A DNA stretch of 39,912 nt from Acidobacteriota bacterium (GCA_026708285.1 JAPOVF010000129.1:1-39912), one strand, 5' to 3'. Positions 11,409 to 19,955 are shown, numbered from the stretch's first letter. Notes: generated from the letters alone by a model not told the origin. Program-made: numbers and translations.

Positions 11409-12134
11409 CTAGGGCGTGAAGATCACGCGCGCTACTTCGATGTCCTTCTGCGTGAAGACGCCGAGAATGCGGTCCTCCAGCGCGTACAGGTTCTCGAACA
11501 TGCCCTGCAGCGGATCCGCCTGCTCGCCTTCGAAGCTCTTGAAGTCCTTGAAGTTGTCGTTGTAGATCATTTCGCCGGACTTGCCGTCGAAGACCATGAC
11601 GACGATGTCGTACTCGAATCCGGTCTGTTCGACGAGCACCTGGCGATACATCGTGCGGCCATCGAAGGGCGACGTGTACTCCTCTGTCCGGTAGCCGGAG
11701 CGGTCCTGGATGTCGAAGTCCAGCGTGCCGGCGAGGATGAGATCCGCCTGTGTCCGTTCTCCCAGACTGCGCCAGAAGTCCTCGTCACGCGACAGCATGT
11801 CCAGATCGTAGGTCGGGTAGTCGATTCGGCCGGCCTCGACGATCCGCAGGTCCGTTTCCCGCCGGAGCACCTTGTTCAGGTAGCGCTCGAACTCCCCCTG
11901 CACGTCGATGTCCGTGCCTTCGATCCGGCCCTCACCTTCCTGGCTGACCACGAGAAAGGGGGCGGGCAGCAGGGTGCTGCGCCCGGCCAGGTCGATCCGC
12001 GCCCTCATCGGCAGCTTGAGCCGCACTTCCACCGTGCCTTCTGCGGTCGCGGGTGCGGCCGTGAAGACGCCCGTCAGGCCCGCCAGGAGCCCAACCAGGG
12101 CAACGACCGCCGAGACCCTACGACCGACTTCCAT
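11409..12134 (-). CDS. Secreted protein, possibly CsgG/LpoB-like fold
   Basis: The start is ATG 12134, with GGAGGTGG 6-9 nt upstream, giving 241 residues; an ATG at 12158 lacks this site. A signal peptide spans about residues 1-32 (hydrophobic core SAVVALVGLLAGLTGVFT, cleavage near ATAEG). The mature part has no known motif, but the pattern of DLRIVEAG, ADLILAGTLDF and YDIVVMVFDGKSGEMIY recalls CsgG/LpoB-type periplasmic domains. That resemblance is by eye and uncertain. It stops 10 nt before the GTG of the barrel protease and is surely cotranscribed with it, so a periplasmic partner of that protein is inferred. Confidence 0.75.
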   Translation of the reverse strand: MEVGRRVSAVVALVGLLAGLTGVFTAAPATAEGTVEVRLKLPMRARIDLAGRSTLLPAPFLVVSQEGEGRIEGTDIDVQGEFERYLNKVLRRETDLRIVEAGRIDYPTYDLDMLSRDEDFWRSLGERTQADLILAGTLDFDIQDRSGYRTEEYTSPFDGRTMYRQVLVEQTGFEYDIVVMVFDGKSGEMIYNDNFKDFKSFEGEQADPLQGMFENLYALEDRILGVFTQKDIEVARVIFTP

Positions 12135-12219
12135 CACGTCCCACCTCCAGCCATCCAACAGTCAGAGTGCAAGAACTGTTCCATGGTCCCGGGAACATCG
12201 GAGCGCATCCAGTAGACGG

Positions 12220-12708
12220 TCACCGACCCTCAGCGGCCGGCGCGCCCGTGGTGCTCTTCGGCAGGACCGGCGCCGTCGCGGTGTCGTCGGTCCCGGACTC
12301 TTCCTCCGCGGGATCGCCCCTGAAGTTCTGGTAGTACTCGACGAATCGCGAGTAGTTGCGACGAACGTCACGTTCGCGGGGCGCCAGCCTCAGAGCCTGC
12401 TGGTAGTAGTTCAGTGCCTGCTCGAACAAACCCAGGGCCTCGTGGGCCACCGCGATGTTGCTCAGGATCTTCGGGTGTTCCGGTTCGATCCGGCGAGCCT
12501 GTTCGAACCGGAACAGGGCCTCGCTCCAGAGACCGCGGTCGGCCATGTCGACGCCGAACTTCCACTGCTCGCGCGCCTCGGGAGCCACCTTGCGTTTCTG
12601 CGCCTCGGCGGCACCGGACCCCGCCAGCACAAGGAAGACGGCGACGATCAGCGGCAGAACGCGCGGCGGACATTGAGCGGTGCGCGTCACCGATCGAGTA
12701 TAGATCAC
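12220..12708 (-). CDS. Secreted tetratricopeptide-repeat protein
   Basis: The protein has 162 residues from GTG 12708, or 156 from GTG 12690, which gives a cleaner signal peptide (VLPLIVAVFLVLAGSGAAEAQ). Residues ~45-115 form at least two TPR units (WSEALFRFEQARRIEPEHPKI, ALGLFEQALNYYQQALRLAP), followed by an acidic, low-complexity tail. Signal cleavage after AEAQ implies a periplasmic location. It is the first gene of the leftward block that leads into the surface protein, MBL and pur genes. TPRs indicate protein-protein binding; the partner is unknown. Confidence 0.8.
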   Translation of the reverse strand: MIYTRSVTRTAQCPPRVLPLIVAVFLVLAGSGAAEAQKRKVAPEAREQWKFGVDMADRGLWSEALFRFEQARRIEPEHPKILSNIAVAHEALGLFEQALNYYQQALRLAPRERDVRRNYSRFVEYYQNFRGDPAEEESGTDDTATAPVLPKSTTGAPAAEGR

Positions 12709-12787
12709 GGACCCGGAATCCGTCTCTGTCTCTGAACGCTGATTTCAGGCACACGCGACGCGCCCCGATCGGGCAAGGGAGACAGCG
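12709..12787. promoter_or_regulatory. Divergent intergenic region between TPR gene and dprA
   Basis: This 79-bp gap separates two divergent genes, so it and its edges should hold both promoters. On the minus strand TATACT (12702-12697) is a fair -10 that would start transcription near the alternative GTG 12690; on the plus strand TATAGA overlaps the same spot (12699-12704). I find no convincing -35 for either. dprA has AAGGGAGA as its Shine-Dalgarno. Only the arrangement is certain, not the boxes. Confidence 0.35.
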
Positions 12788-13993
12788 ATGGCAGAACGAC
12801 CGGTCCCCGAGAGCGGCCCCCAGGAGAGCCAGTGCGATGAGATCCGGAGAGCCCTCATCGCCCTGAACATGGTCCACGAACACCGCGGACTGGTGTGCGC
12901 GCTCGCTCAACGAGTTCAGGCCGGAGGCGATCTCGCCTGCGGTGACTTCGCAGAGCGGGCAGCCGGAAGCCTGGAGGCGCCGATCAAGAACGTCCGGGAA
13001 ACCCTGCGTACCGCCCGCGGATGCCTCGGCAGCGTCGGCGCCGAAACCGCCAGGGCAACAGAGATCGGAGCCACGCTCATCACACTCGTCGACGCCGACT
13101 ATCCACGCGCGCTGGCCGACCTCGGACTGCACGCGCCGCCTGTTCTCTACGTCCGCGGCAATCTCCCGGATGGACCCGCTATCGCGATCGTGGGTTCACG
13201 CAAGGCGGACGCCTACGGCCTGGAGGTCGCGGGCTGGTTCGCCAGAAGGCTCGCCGCTGCCGGGCTGATCATCGTCTCCGGATTCGCCCGCGGGATCGAT
13301 CAGGCCGCGCACCGCGGCGCTCTCTCCGCACGGGCGGGGACCGGCCGCACCGCGGCGGTGCTCGGTTGCGGCCTGGACATCGACTACCCGCGGAACAGCC
13401 GGCGCACCGCCGCCGAGATCACCCGGCGCGGTTGTCTGATCAGCGAGTTCCCCCTCGGCTGGCAACCGCGTCCCTGGCACTTCCCGATCCGCAATCGAAT
13501 CATCGCCGCGCTCGGCTACGCATCGATCGTGGTCCGCGCCGCCAACCGTTCGGGATCCCTGATCACCGCCCGTCTGGCCCTCGACCTGGGGCGCGAGGTC
13601 TATGCTGTCCCCGGCTCCGTACTGTCACGCGAATCGGCAGGGGCCCACCTGCTGCTCCGGGACGGCGCGATCCCCGCGCTGGACCCCGATGCGCTGCTCG
13701 AGACCCTGCCGACCGCCGTCCTGGACGCCCTGGAGCGCCGGACGCTCCAGGACGCAGCCTCGGCCCGATCCCCCGAAGGGGCCAAGAGCGCCGACGCCGC
13801 TCGGCAAGATGACGTCGACTCCGACGTCGACGGCCTTCTGGTGGCGCTGCGCAGCGGCGCTCGGACGCCCGAAGAACTCGCATCCAGACTGAGTCTTCCG
13901 ATCCCCGGTGTGCTGGCGACCCTGGCCCGCCTGGAAATCGACGGGCTGGTACGTCGCTACGACGGTGCCAGCTACGCACTGATGGCCCGCTAG
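12788..13993 (+). CDS. dprA: DNA-processing protein DprA
   Basis: DprA binds incoming single-stranded DNA and loads RecA during natural transformation. The 401-residue protein has an N-terminal helical region, a Rossmann-like core with GSRKADAYG, VSGFARGIDQAAHRGAL, AVLGCGLDIDYP, ISEFPLG and FPIRNRIIAAL, and a C-terminal winged helix (~residues 345-400). ATG 12788 has AAGGGAGA about 6 nt upstream. The gene abuts topA convergently (11-bp gap). The dprA-topA-trmFO-xerC-hslVU neighbourhood is widespread; here topA is inverted relative to the others. No other competence gene is in the window. Confidence 0.96.
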   Translation: MAERPVPESGPQESQCDEIRRALIALNMVHEHRGLVCALAQRVQAGGDLACGDFAERAAGSLEAPIKNVRETLRTARGCLGSVGAETARATEIGATLITLVDADYPRALADLGLHAPPVLYVRGNLPDGPAIAIVGSRKADAYGLEVAGWFARRLAAAGLIIVSGFARGIDQAAHRGALSARAGTGRTAAVLGCGLDIDYPRNSRRTAAEITRRGCLISEFPLGWQPRPWHFPIRNRIIAALGYASIVVRAANRSGSLITARLALDLGREVYAVPGSVLSRESAGAHLLLRDGAIPALDPDALLETLPTAVLDALERRTLQDAASARSPEGAKSADAARQDDVDSDVDGLLVALRSGARTPEELASRLSLPIPGVLATLARLEIDGLVRRYDGASYALMAR

Positions 13994-14004
13994 CTGATGG
14001 CCTC

Positions 14005-16695
14005 CTAGCGCGACCTCCTCTTCGTGGTGCGGCGCTTCCGACCGGGCCGCCGCTTCGGCGCTCGCGGGTCCTTGCCCTGGGCCTTCAGCCTTTCCTCCCG
14101 TGCCGCCAGCAACTCGAGCGCCTCCTTCAGATCGACTTCCTGCGCGTCCCGACCCTTGGGCACCGATGCGTTCACCTGGCCATCCGTCACGTAGGGGCCA
14201 AAACGCCCCTTCCTCACCGAGACCTCCAGGCCGCTCTCCGGGTGTTCGCCCAACTCGCGAAGCACCGACGCGGAGCCGCCGCGTCCGCGCTTGGGCTGAC
14301 GCAGAAGCCCTAGCGCCTGCTCCAGGGTGACGGTCGCCAACTGCTCGTGGCCCTTGAGACTGCGGCTTTCCTTGCCGCTCCTGACGTAGGGGCCGAAGCG
14401 TCCATCCTGGACGGTGACTGGCTCGCCGGTCTCCGGATGGCGCCCAAGTTCACGCGGAAAGGAAAGCACTAGGACAGCCTCGTCCAGGGTCAGGCTGGCG
14501 CGATCCATGGACGGCCACAGGCTGGCCATCTTAGGCTTGGCGGCTTTCGCTGACCGCTTGCCGCCCGCCGCGCCCGAACTCGGTTCGCCCAGCTGGACGT
14601 AGTCGCCGTAGCGACCCGTCTTGACGTAGATCGGTTCGCCCGTCTCCGGATGGTGTCCGAGGGGACCATCCTGCTCGGAAGCGCCACGCAGCAGCTCCAC
14701 CGCGCTCTCGAGAGTGACCTCGTCCGGTGGCACGTCGTCTCCGATCGAAACCCGCTGGCCGTCATCACCGGCCTGCAGGTAGGTGCCGTAGCGGCCGACG
14801 CGAACGACCACATCCCGCCCTTCGTCGTCCTGTCCCAGGAGCAGGGAACAGACTGCCCGGGCATCGATGCTGTCCACACCCTCGCCGACCATGGACCGAA
14901 GACCCCGCCGTTCATCGCTGGCCGGTCCCTTCTCCCGACCGTAGTAGAAGTTGCGCAACCAGGGCTCCGCCTCCCGGACGCCGTCCGCGATCTCGTCCAG
15001 GTCGCTCTCCATGCGGGCCGTGAAGTCCAGGTCCACGAGGTCCCCCAGGTGCTGCTCGAGCAGCCGGGTGACGGCAAAGGCGAGGAACGTCGGCACCAGG
15101 GCCGATCCCTTTTTCCACACATAGCCGCGGTCGACAATCGTCTGCAGGATCGCGGCGTAGGTGGACGGCCGCCCGATTCCCTGTTCCTCCATCTCACGTA
15201 CCAGGCTGGCCTCGGTGTAGCGAGCAGGCGGCTGCGTCGTGTGGCCCTTGGGTTCGGCGCCCGGAAGGCCGACCGTCTGGCCCTCGTGAAGCGCAGGCAG
15301 GAAACGCTCCTCGTCCTCCGCGCGAGCCTTCGGATCGTCCCGACTCTCCACGTAGACCCGCAAGAAGCCGGCGAAGCGGAGCACGCGGCCGGAGGCGGTC
15401 AGCCCCACCGAGGCCATCGAGGGCGTGGAGGTCGAAAGCAGGACGGTCGTGCTCGTTCCCTTCGCGTCCTTCATCTGGGACGCCAGTGTCCGCTTCCAGA
15501 TCAACTCATAGAGCCGGAAGGAGTCCCGGTCCAGGGATCCACGGACCTGGTTCGGCGTACGGAAGCTCGTGCCCGCGGGCCGGATCGCTTCGTGCGCCTC
15601 CTGGGCGTTCGCCCTTCTGGAGTAGAAGCGCGGCTTCTCCGGCGCGTACTCGGGCCCGAAGAGTTCGACGATCTGCCGGCGCGCGGCGGCAATCGCCTGG
15701 CCGGAGAGCGCGGTCGAATCCGTACGCATGTAGGTGATGTAGCCGTTCTCGTACAGTCCCTGAGCCACTCTCATCGTTCGCTGCGCCGCGAATCGGAGTT
15801 TCCTGGCGGCCTCCTGCTGCAGCGTCGACGTGATGAAGGGCGCGTAGGGGCGGCGGGTGAACGGCTGTTCCCTGACCTTCGTCACCACCGGCCGCGTTCC
15901 CGGCAACTCGCGCCCCAGCGTCACGGCCTCGGCCTCCATCAACAGACGGGCGGCCGTCTTCAGCTTGCCCGTGTTCCGGTCGAAGTCCCGCCCACGCGCG
16001 AGCGCCTTGCCGTCCAGCGTCGCAACGCGCGCGGGGAAACGCCTCGCCTCACCGTCCTCCGTCTCGAGCTCCACTTCCACGGTCCAGTAGTCAGCGGGCA
16101 CGAAGGCCATCCGTTCCCGCTCCCGTTCGACGACGATCCGGGTCGCAACCGACTGGACGCGACCCGCCGACAGCCGCGGCTGAACCTTCTTCCACAAGAC
16201 GGGAGAGACCTCGTAGCCATAGAGCCGGTCGAGCACCCGCCTCGCTTCCTGGGCGTCGACCAAACGACGATCGATCTCCCGTGTGTCCCGGAGCGCGGCC
16301 TCCACGGCGGACTTCGTGATCTCGTGGAAGACCATCCGCCGCACGGGCACCTTGGGACGCAGCACTTCCTGCAGATGCCACGCGATCGCCTCGCCCTCGC
16401 GATCCTCATCGGTTGCGAGCACCAGTTCGTCTGCGCCGCGCAGCGCGCTCCGGAGTTTCGTGATCTGACCCCGCTTCTCGCTCGGGATCACGTACAGGGG
16501 ATCGAACCCGCCCTCGATATCGACGCCGAGACGCGCCCAGGGCCGGCCTCGGTACTTCTGCGGCACCTCGGCAGCCGTCCGCGGCAGGTCCCGGATATGG
16601 CCGATCGAGGACTCGACCTGGTAGCCGGGGCCCAGGTAGCGCTCGATCGTCCGGGCCTTGGCCGGCGATTCGACGATGACGAGAGCGTTAGTCAT
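14005..16695 (-). CDS. topA: DNA topoisomerase I (type IA)
   Basis: TopA relaxes negative supercoils. The start is ATG 16695 (MTNALVIVESPAKARTIERYL), giving 896 residues; the open frame upstream is non-homologous. The TOPRIM acidic motif TDEDREGEAIAWH is near residues 95-107, and the catalytic Tyr is Y322 in YITYMRTDST. HEAIRP and PSTYA motifs are present. The C-terminal third lacks any CxxC zinc finger; instead it has four degenerate repeats, each around GR[YF]GxY (GRYGTY, GRYGDY, GRFGPY twice), often followed by HPETGEP, and a Lys/Arg-rich tail. Repeat-only C-termini occur in several phyla. It diverges from trmFO with a 67-bp gap. Confidence 0.97.
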   Translation of the reverse strand: MTNALVIVESPAKARTIERYLGPGYQVESSIGHIRDLPRTAAEVPQKYRGRPWARLGVDIEGGFDPLYVIPSEKRGQITKLRSALRGADELVLATDEDREGEAIAWHLQEVLRPKVPVRRMVFHEITKSAVEAALRDTREIDRRLVDAQEARRVLDRLYGYEVSPVLWKKVQPRLSAGRVQSVATRIVVERERERMAFVPADYWTVEVELETEDGEARRFPARVATLDGKALARGRDFDRNTGKLKTAARLLMEAEAVTLGRELPGTRPVVTKVREQPFTRRPYAPFITSTLQQEAARKLRFAAQRTMRVAQGLYENGYITYMRTDSTALSGQAIAAARRQIVELFGPEYAPEKPRFYSRRANAQEAHEAIRPAGTSFRTPNQVRGSLDRDSFRLYELIWKRTLASQMKDAKGTSTTVLLSTSTPSMASVGLTASGRVLRFAGFLRVYVESRDDPKARAEDEERFLPALHEGQTVGLPGAEPKGHTTQPPARYTEASLVREMEEQGIGRPSTYAAILQTIVDRGYVWKKGSALVPTFLAFAVTRLLEQHLGDLVDLDFTARMESDLDEIADGVREAEPWLRNFYYGREKGPASDERRGLRSMVGEGVDSIDARAVCSLLLGQDDEGRDVVVRVGRYGTYLQAGDDGQRVSIGDDVPPDEVTLESAVELLRGASEQDGPLGHHPETGEPIYVKTGRYGDYVQLGEPSSGAAGGKRSAKAAKPKMASLWPSMDRASLTLDEAVLVLSFPRELGRHPETGEPVTVQDGRFGPYVRSGKESRSLKGHEQLATVTLEQALGLLRQPKRGRGGSASVLRELGEHPESGLEVSVRKGRFGPYVTDGQVNASVPKGRDAQEVDLKEALELLAAREERLKAQGKDPRAPKRRPGRKRRTTKRRSR

Positions 16696-16705
16696 GCGCG
16701 CGGGC

Positions 16706-16756
16706 GACGATAGTAGAGCGGGAGGCCTTGTCAAGCCGCCGGGGCCTTGCCATGAT
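16706..16756. promoter_or_regulatory. Overlapping divergent promoters of topA and trmFO
   Basis: The 7-bp TTGTCAA at 16728-16734 reads TTGACAA on the other strand. Leftward, TTGACA (16734-16729) with a 16-bp spacer and TATCGT (16712-16707) would start topA mRNA a few bases before its ATG. Rightward, TTGTCA (16728-16733) with a 17-bp spacer and CATGAT (16751-16756) would place the start at or next to the trmFO ATG at 16763. The -10 boxes are only 4/6, but both spacings are right, and one shared -35 would make the two promoters mutually exclusive. Confidence 0.5.
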
Positions 16757-16762
16757 GCACCC

Positions 16763-18157
16763 ATGACCGCGCCCGTCGTAGTCGTTGGCGGCGGGCTCGC
16801 CGGCAGCGAGTGTGCGTTCCAACTCGCCTCCCGGGGCCGCCCCGTCACCCTGTACGAGATGCGGCCGCAGCGCTCGACGCCGGCCCACGCCGGCAGCGAT
16901 CTCGCCGAACTCGTGTGCTCGAACTCGCTTCGGAGCGATGACCCTCACCATGCCGCCGGTCTGCTGAAACGGGAAATGGAGCGTTTCGATTCCCTGATCA
17001 TCGCCGCCGCGAGGAGGAACGCGGTTCCGGCCGGCGGCGCGCTCGCCGTGGACCGGGCCGCGTTCGCCGCCGACATCACAGAGGCGATCGAATCCCACCC
17101 GGGCATCGAACTCAAACGTAAGGAACTGACCGCACTCCCCGCTACGCGGCAATGCGACTGCGTCATCGCCACCGGACCCCTCACATCGGAGGCGCTCGAA
17201 CAGCAGATCGAGGAACTGATCGGTACGGACCATCTCTACTTCTACGACGCGATCGCTCCGATCGTCACCGGAGACAGCCTCGACCACGACCGATTGTTCC
17301 GGGCCTCCCGCTACGGCAAGGGTGGCGACGACTACCTCAACTGCCCGCTCGACGAGACGGAGTACCGGAGCTTCCACCGTGAGCTGCGCGAAGCCGGCAC
17401 GATCGAGCTGCGAGAGTTCGAGCGGCCGCTGTTCTTCGAGGGTTGTCTGCCGATCGAGGAACTGGCCCGCCGCGGCGAGGACACCCTGCGCTTCGGACCG
17501 ATGAAACCGGTCGGCCTCAGGACACCGGCCGGCAACCGCCCCCATGCCGTCGTCCAGCTCCGGCAGGAGGACCTCGCGCGCAGCCAGTACAACCTGGTCG
17601 GCTTCCAGTCACGGATGACCTGGCCCGAGCAGCGCCGGGTCCTGCGCACCCTGCCCGGTCTCGAGCGCGCCCGGTTCGTTCGCTACGGACAGGTTCACCG
17701 CAACACGTTCATCAACGCCCCGCTGCACCTCGATCGCTGGTACCGCTTCGCGCGGCGACCGCATCTGCGTCTGGCCGGTCAGTTGACCGGCGTCGAGGGC
17801 TACCTCGAATCCGCGGCCACGGGGCTCGTCGTCGCCCTTTACCTCGTGCTCCAGGCGGGTGACCGGAAACCGCCTCCGCTCCCCGATACGACCGCCCTGG
17901 TAGCTCTGGCCCGGCACCTGACCGAGTCGAATCCGAAGCGCTACCAGCCGACGAACATCAACTACGGACTACTCGAGCCTCTGCGCGAGCGTGTCCCCCG
18001 ACGCGAGCGGCGAGCCGCATATGTCGCCCGCGCCCAACACGCCCTGGACGTCTGGCTCGATAGCATGGACCTCGCCGGAACAATCCCATGGAGACCCCCG
18101 TTCAGCAAGCCAGGACCAGAGGAACGGACGAACGCCCCGGCGCGCTCGCCGAGCTGA
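16763..18157 (+). CDS. trmFO: Methylenetetrahydrofolate-tRNA-(uracil-5-)-methyltransferase TrmFO
   Basis: TrmFO makes m5U54 in the tRNA T-loop using methylene-THF and FADH2. The 464-residue protein starts VVVVGGGLAGSECAFQLA, a dinucleotide-binding fold. It has the conserved Cys52 in LVCSNSLRSDD and the second Cys in FFEGCLPIEELA, matching the B. subtilis functional cysteines, plus RFGPMKPVGL and a GVEGYLESAATGL FAD motif. ATG 16763 is preferred over upstream in-frame ATGs because homology begins there. No Shine-Dalgarno is apparent and the predicted promoter starts at the ATG, so leaderless translation is possible. The 3' end overlaps xerC by 70 nt. Confidence 0.96.
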   Translation: MTAPVVVVGGGLAGSECAFQLASRGRPVTLYEMRPQRSTPAHAGSDLAELVCSNSLRSDDPHHAAGLLKREMERFDSLIIAAARRNAVPAGGALAVDRAAFAADITEAIESHPGIELKRKELTALPATRQCDCVIATGPLTSEALEQQIEELIGTDHLYFYDAIAPIVTGDSLDHDRLFRASRYGKGGDDYLNCPLDETEYRSFHRELREAGTIELREFERPLFFEGCLPIEELARRGEDTLRFGPMKPVGLRTPAGNRPHAVVQLRQEDLARSQYNLVGFQSRMTWPEQRRVLRTLPGLERARFVRYGQVHRNTFINAPLHLDRWYRFARRPHLRLAGQLTGVEGYLESAATGLVVALYLVLQAGDRKPPPLPDTTALVALARHLTESNPKRYQPTNINYGLLEPLRERVPRRERRAAYVARAQHALDVWLDSMDLAGTIPWRPPFSKPGPEERTNAPARSPS

Positions 18158-19062
18158 TCGCGGACTTCCTGGAGCACCTGGCGTTGGAGCGCAACTGTTC
18201 AGAACACACGGTACGCGCCTACGGTCGCGACCTCGCGGCCTTCGCGGACTTTCGCTCCGCAGGGGGCAGCCGCGATGCCGACCTTGAAGACATCGACCAA
18301 CTCCTGGTCCGATCGTTCGTCGCATCCCTCAACCAGCGCCGGCTTTCGCGACGGACCCAGGGCCGCCACCTGTCGGCGATGCGCGGCCTGTTCCGCTACG
18401 CCTGTCTCGCCGGCCGCATGCAATCGAACCCGGCGGACTCGGTGCAGACCCCGAAGGTCGAGAAGACCCTCCCACGCCACCTCCGGCCCGGTGAAATCGA
18501 CGCCCTGCTCGAGGCGCCCGCGGGACGCGCCGGCGTGCTCGGGCTGAGGGACCGCGCACTCCTGGAGTTGCTCTACGCCTCCGGCGTGCGGGTCGGCGAA
18601 CTCGTCGCCCTGAACTGGCGCGACATCGATCTCGGCGCCAGGGTGCTTCGGGTCGTCGGCAAGGGCGACCGCGAACGGATGACGCCGTTCGGAGAGCCGG
18701 CCGAGAAAGCGCTTCATCAGTGGCGGGCCGTATGGGAAGAGGTGTTTCGCAATCCCCCCGCCGGCAGCGACCAGGACGATCCCGTGTTCCTGAACCAGAA
18801 CGGCAGCCGCCTGAGCGCACGCTCCGTCCGCCGCATCATCGACCGCTACGTCGCGGAAACGGCACAGGCGCAGGGCGCCCATCCGCACGCCCTGCGCCAC
18901 AGTTTCGCCACCCATCTGCTCGAATCCGGCGCCGACCTGCGCTCGATCCAGGAACTCCTCGGCCACGCTTCCCTCTCGACCACCCAACGCTACATGCATG
19001 TGGACACTGGACGTCTGCTCAAGGTCTACCGGGAAACCCATCCCCGCGCAAAGGGCGGCTGA
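18088..19062 (+). CDS. xerC: Tyrosine recombinase XerC
   Basis: XerC resolves chromosome dimers at dif together with XerD. The 324-residue protein has the SAM-like N-terminal domain (~20-110) and a catalytic domain with the full set R168, K192, H267, R270, H293 and nucleophile Y302 (HALRHSFATHLLESGAD, LGHASLSTTQRYMHV). ATG 18088 lies 70 nt inside trmFO; the first ~20 residues are unconserved, so a later start cannot be excluded, but none is better placed. The context topA/trmFO/xerC/hslVU matches xerC rather than a mobile integrase. Confidence 0.95.
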   Translation: METPVQQARTRGTDERPGALAELIADFLEHLALERNCSEHTVRAYGRDLAAFADFRSAGGSRDADLEDIDQLLVRSFVASLNQRRLSRRTQGRHLSAMRGLFRYACLAGRMQSNPADSVQTPKVEKTLPRHLRPGEIDALLEAPAGRAGVLGLRDRALLELLYASGVRVGELVALNWRDIDLGARVLRVVGKGDRERMTPFGEPAEKALHQWRAVWEEVFRNPPAGSDQDDPVFLNQNGSRLSARSVRRIIDRYVAETAQAQGAHPHALRHSFATHLLESGADLRSIQELLGHASLSTTQRYMHVDTGRLLKVYRETHPRAKGG

Positions 19063-19130
19063 GGTCCCAAATCGGACCATCCGCCGCCCCGTACAGGCGA
19101 CAGAACCTGCGTCCCAGGAAAGGAACCCGC

Positions 19131-19955
19131 ATGAGACTTCCCATCGCCCGCACGACCACGGCCCTCGTGCTCTACCTGGCGGCTGCCGTCTTGCTCGTGG
19201 CTGCCGGGACCGCCGGAGCCCAGGACGATCTGCGCGGCTTCCAGCTCGACGGCGCCTACCAGCTCTTCCTGCAGGGCCAGGAGGCGCCCGGCTCACAGCT
19301 CTATCTCTCGCGAACCGCTGGCGCCTTCCTCGTCGTCGCCGACGACCTGTCATCGCCGATCCTCGTCAGTCTGCGCAATCAGGCGATCTACAAGGTGCAA
19401 CTGCTCAAGGTCTCACCAGCGGGCGAAGACACTCTCGACCTGCTGCCCGGCGCGCTGTTCGGCACGCCCGCTCCCTTCCGGCAAACTCCCACGGGCATCG
19501 AGTTCATCATTGACGACGTCCGCGCCCAGCTTCGGAAGCGCCCCTCGCTGGCTGGCGAAGCGACGCTCGAGGCGCTGTACGACCACGACCCGGGCTATCG
19601 GCGCTCCGCGAACGCCTACGAGACCAATGCGGCGGTCGTGGCGGAAGTAGCCGAGCTCAGCGCCGGCGTGGAGGTCCGCGTCGTCTTCGGAACCTGGTGC
19701 CATGTCTGCGAGCGCTTCATGCCGCGCGGCCTCAAGGTCCACGAGGAGCTCCAGGAATCGCCCCTGCGGTTCAGCTACTACGGGATGGGGGATGACGATC
19801 CCTGGGGCGATGCCGAAGTCAAGCGCCTGGAGGTGACGGAACTCCCCACCGCGATCGTCTACCGAGACGGCAGGGAGATCGGACGCTACGCCGGCGGCCC
19901 CGGGTGGACCACGCCCGAAGTCTCGCTACGCAACATTCTGCGCGAGAATCCGTGA
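19131..19955 (+). CDS. Secreted thioredoxin-fold protein
   Basis: The protein has 274 residues, with a signal peptide ending near AGTAGAQ (residue 31). Residues ~35-175 show no family I recognise. The C-terminal ~95 residues are thioredoxin-like: VVFGTWCHVCERFMP with CHVC at 190-193 and the cis-Pro loop ELPTAIVYRDG. The start ATG 19131 has AGGAAAGGAA upstream. Gaps of 68 and 61 bp to xerC and hslV make it a passenger in an otherwise conserved cluster. A periplasmic thiol oxidoreductase role is inferred; the reductant could be the DsbD encoded near the right edge. Confidence 0.82.
   Translation: MRLPIARTTTALVLYLAAAVLLVAAGTAGAQDDLRGFQLDGAYQLFLQGQEAPGSQLYLSRTAGAFLVVADDLSSPILVSLRNQAIYKVQLLKVSPAGEDTLDLLPGALFGTPAPFRQTPTGIEFIIDDVRAQLRKRPSLAGEATLEALYDHDPGYRRSANAYETNAAVVAEVAELSAGVEVRVVFGTWCHVCERFMPRGLKVHEELQESPLRFSYYGMGDDDPWGDAEVKRLEVTELPTAIVYRDGREIGRYAGGPGWTTPEVSLRNILRENP

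Noticed and set aside
13994-14004. Terminators at convergent ends (dprA/topA, small membrane protein/NSS, dsbD/edge gene)
   Set aside because: Gaps of 7-11 bp hold no T-tailed hairpin; termination there may depend on Rho.
14226-14660. Nucleotide-level direct repeats in topA as a mobile or CRISPR-like array
   Set aside because: They reflect the repeated protein domain (HPETGEP and GR[YF]GxY blocks) and diverge at the DNA level.
14650-16713. 687-codon plus-strand frame opposite topA
   Set aside because: Antisense to a definite TopA, without recognisable domains.
18088-19062. Phage integrase or integrative element
   Set aside because: Tyrosine recombinase is in the conserved housekeeping xerC position, with no attachment site, tRNA or phage genes near.
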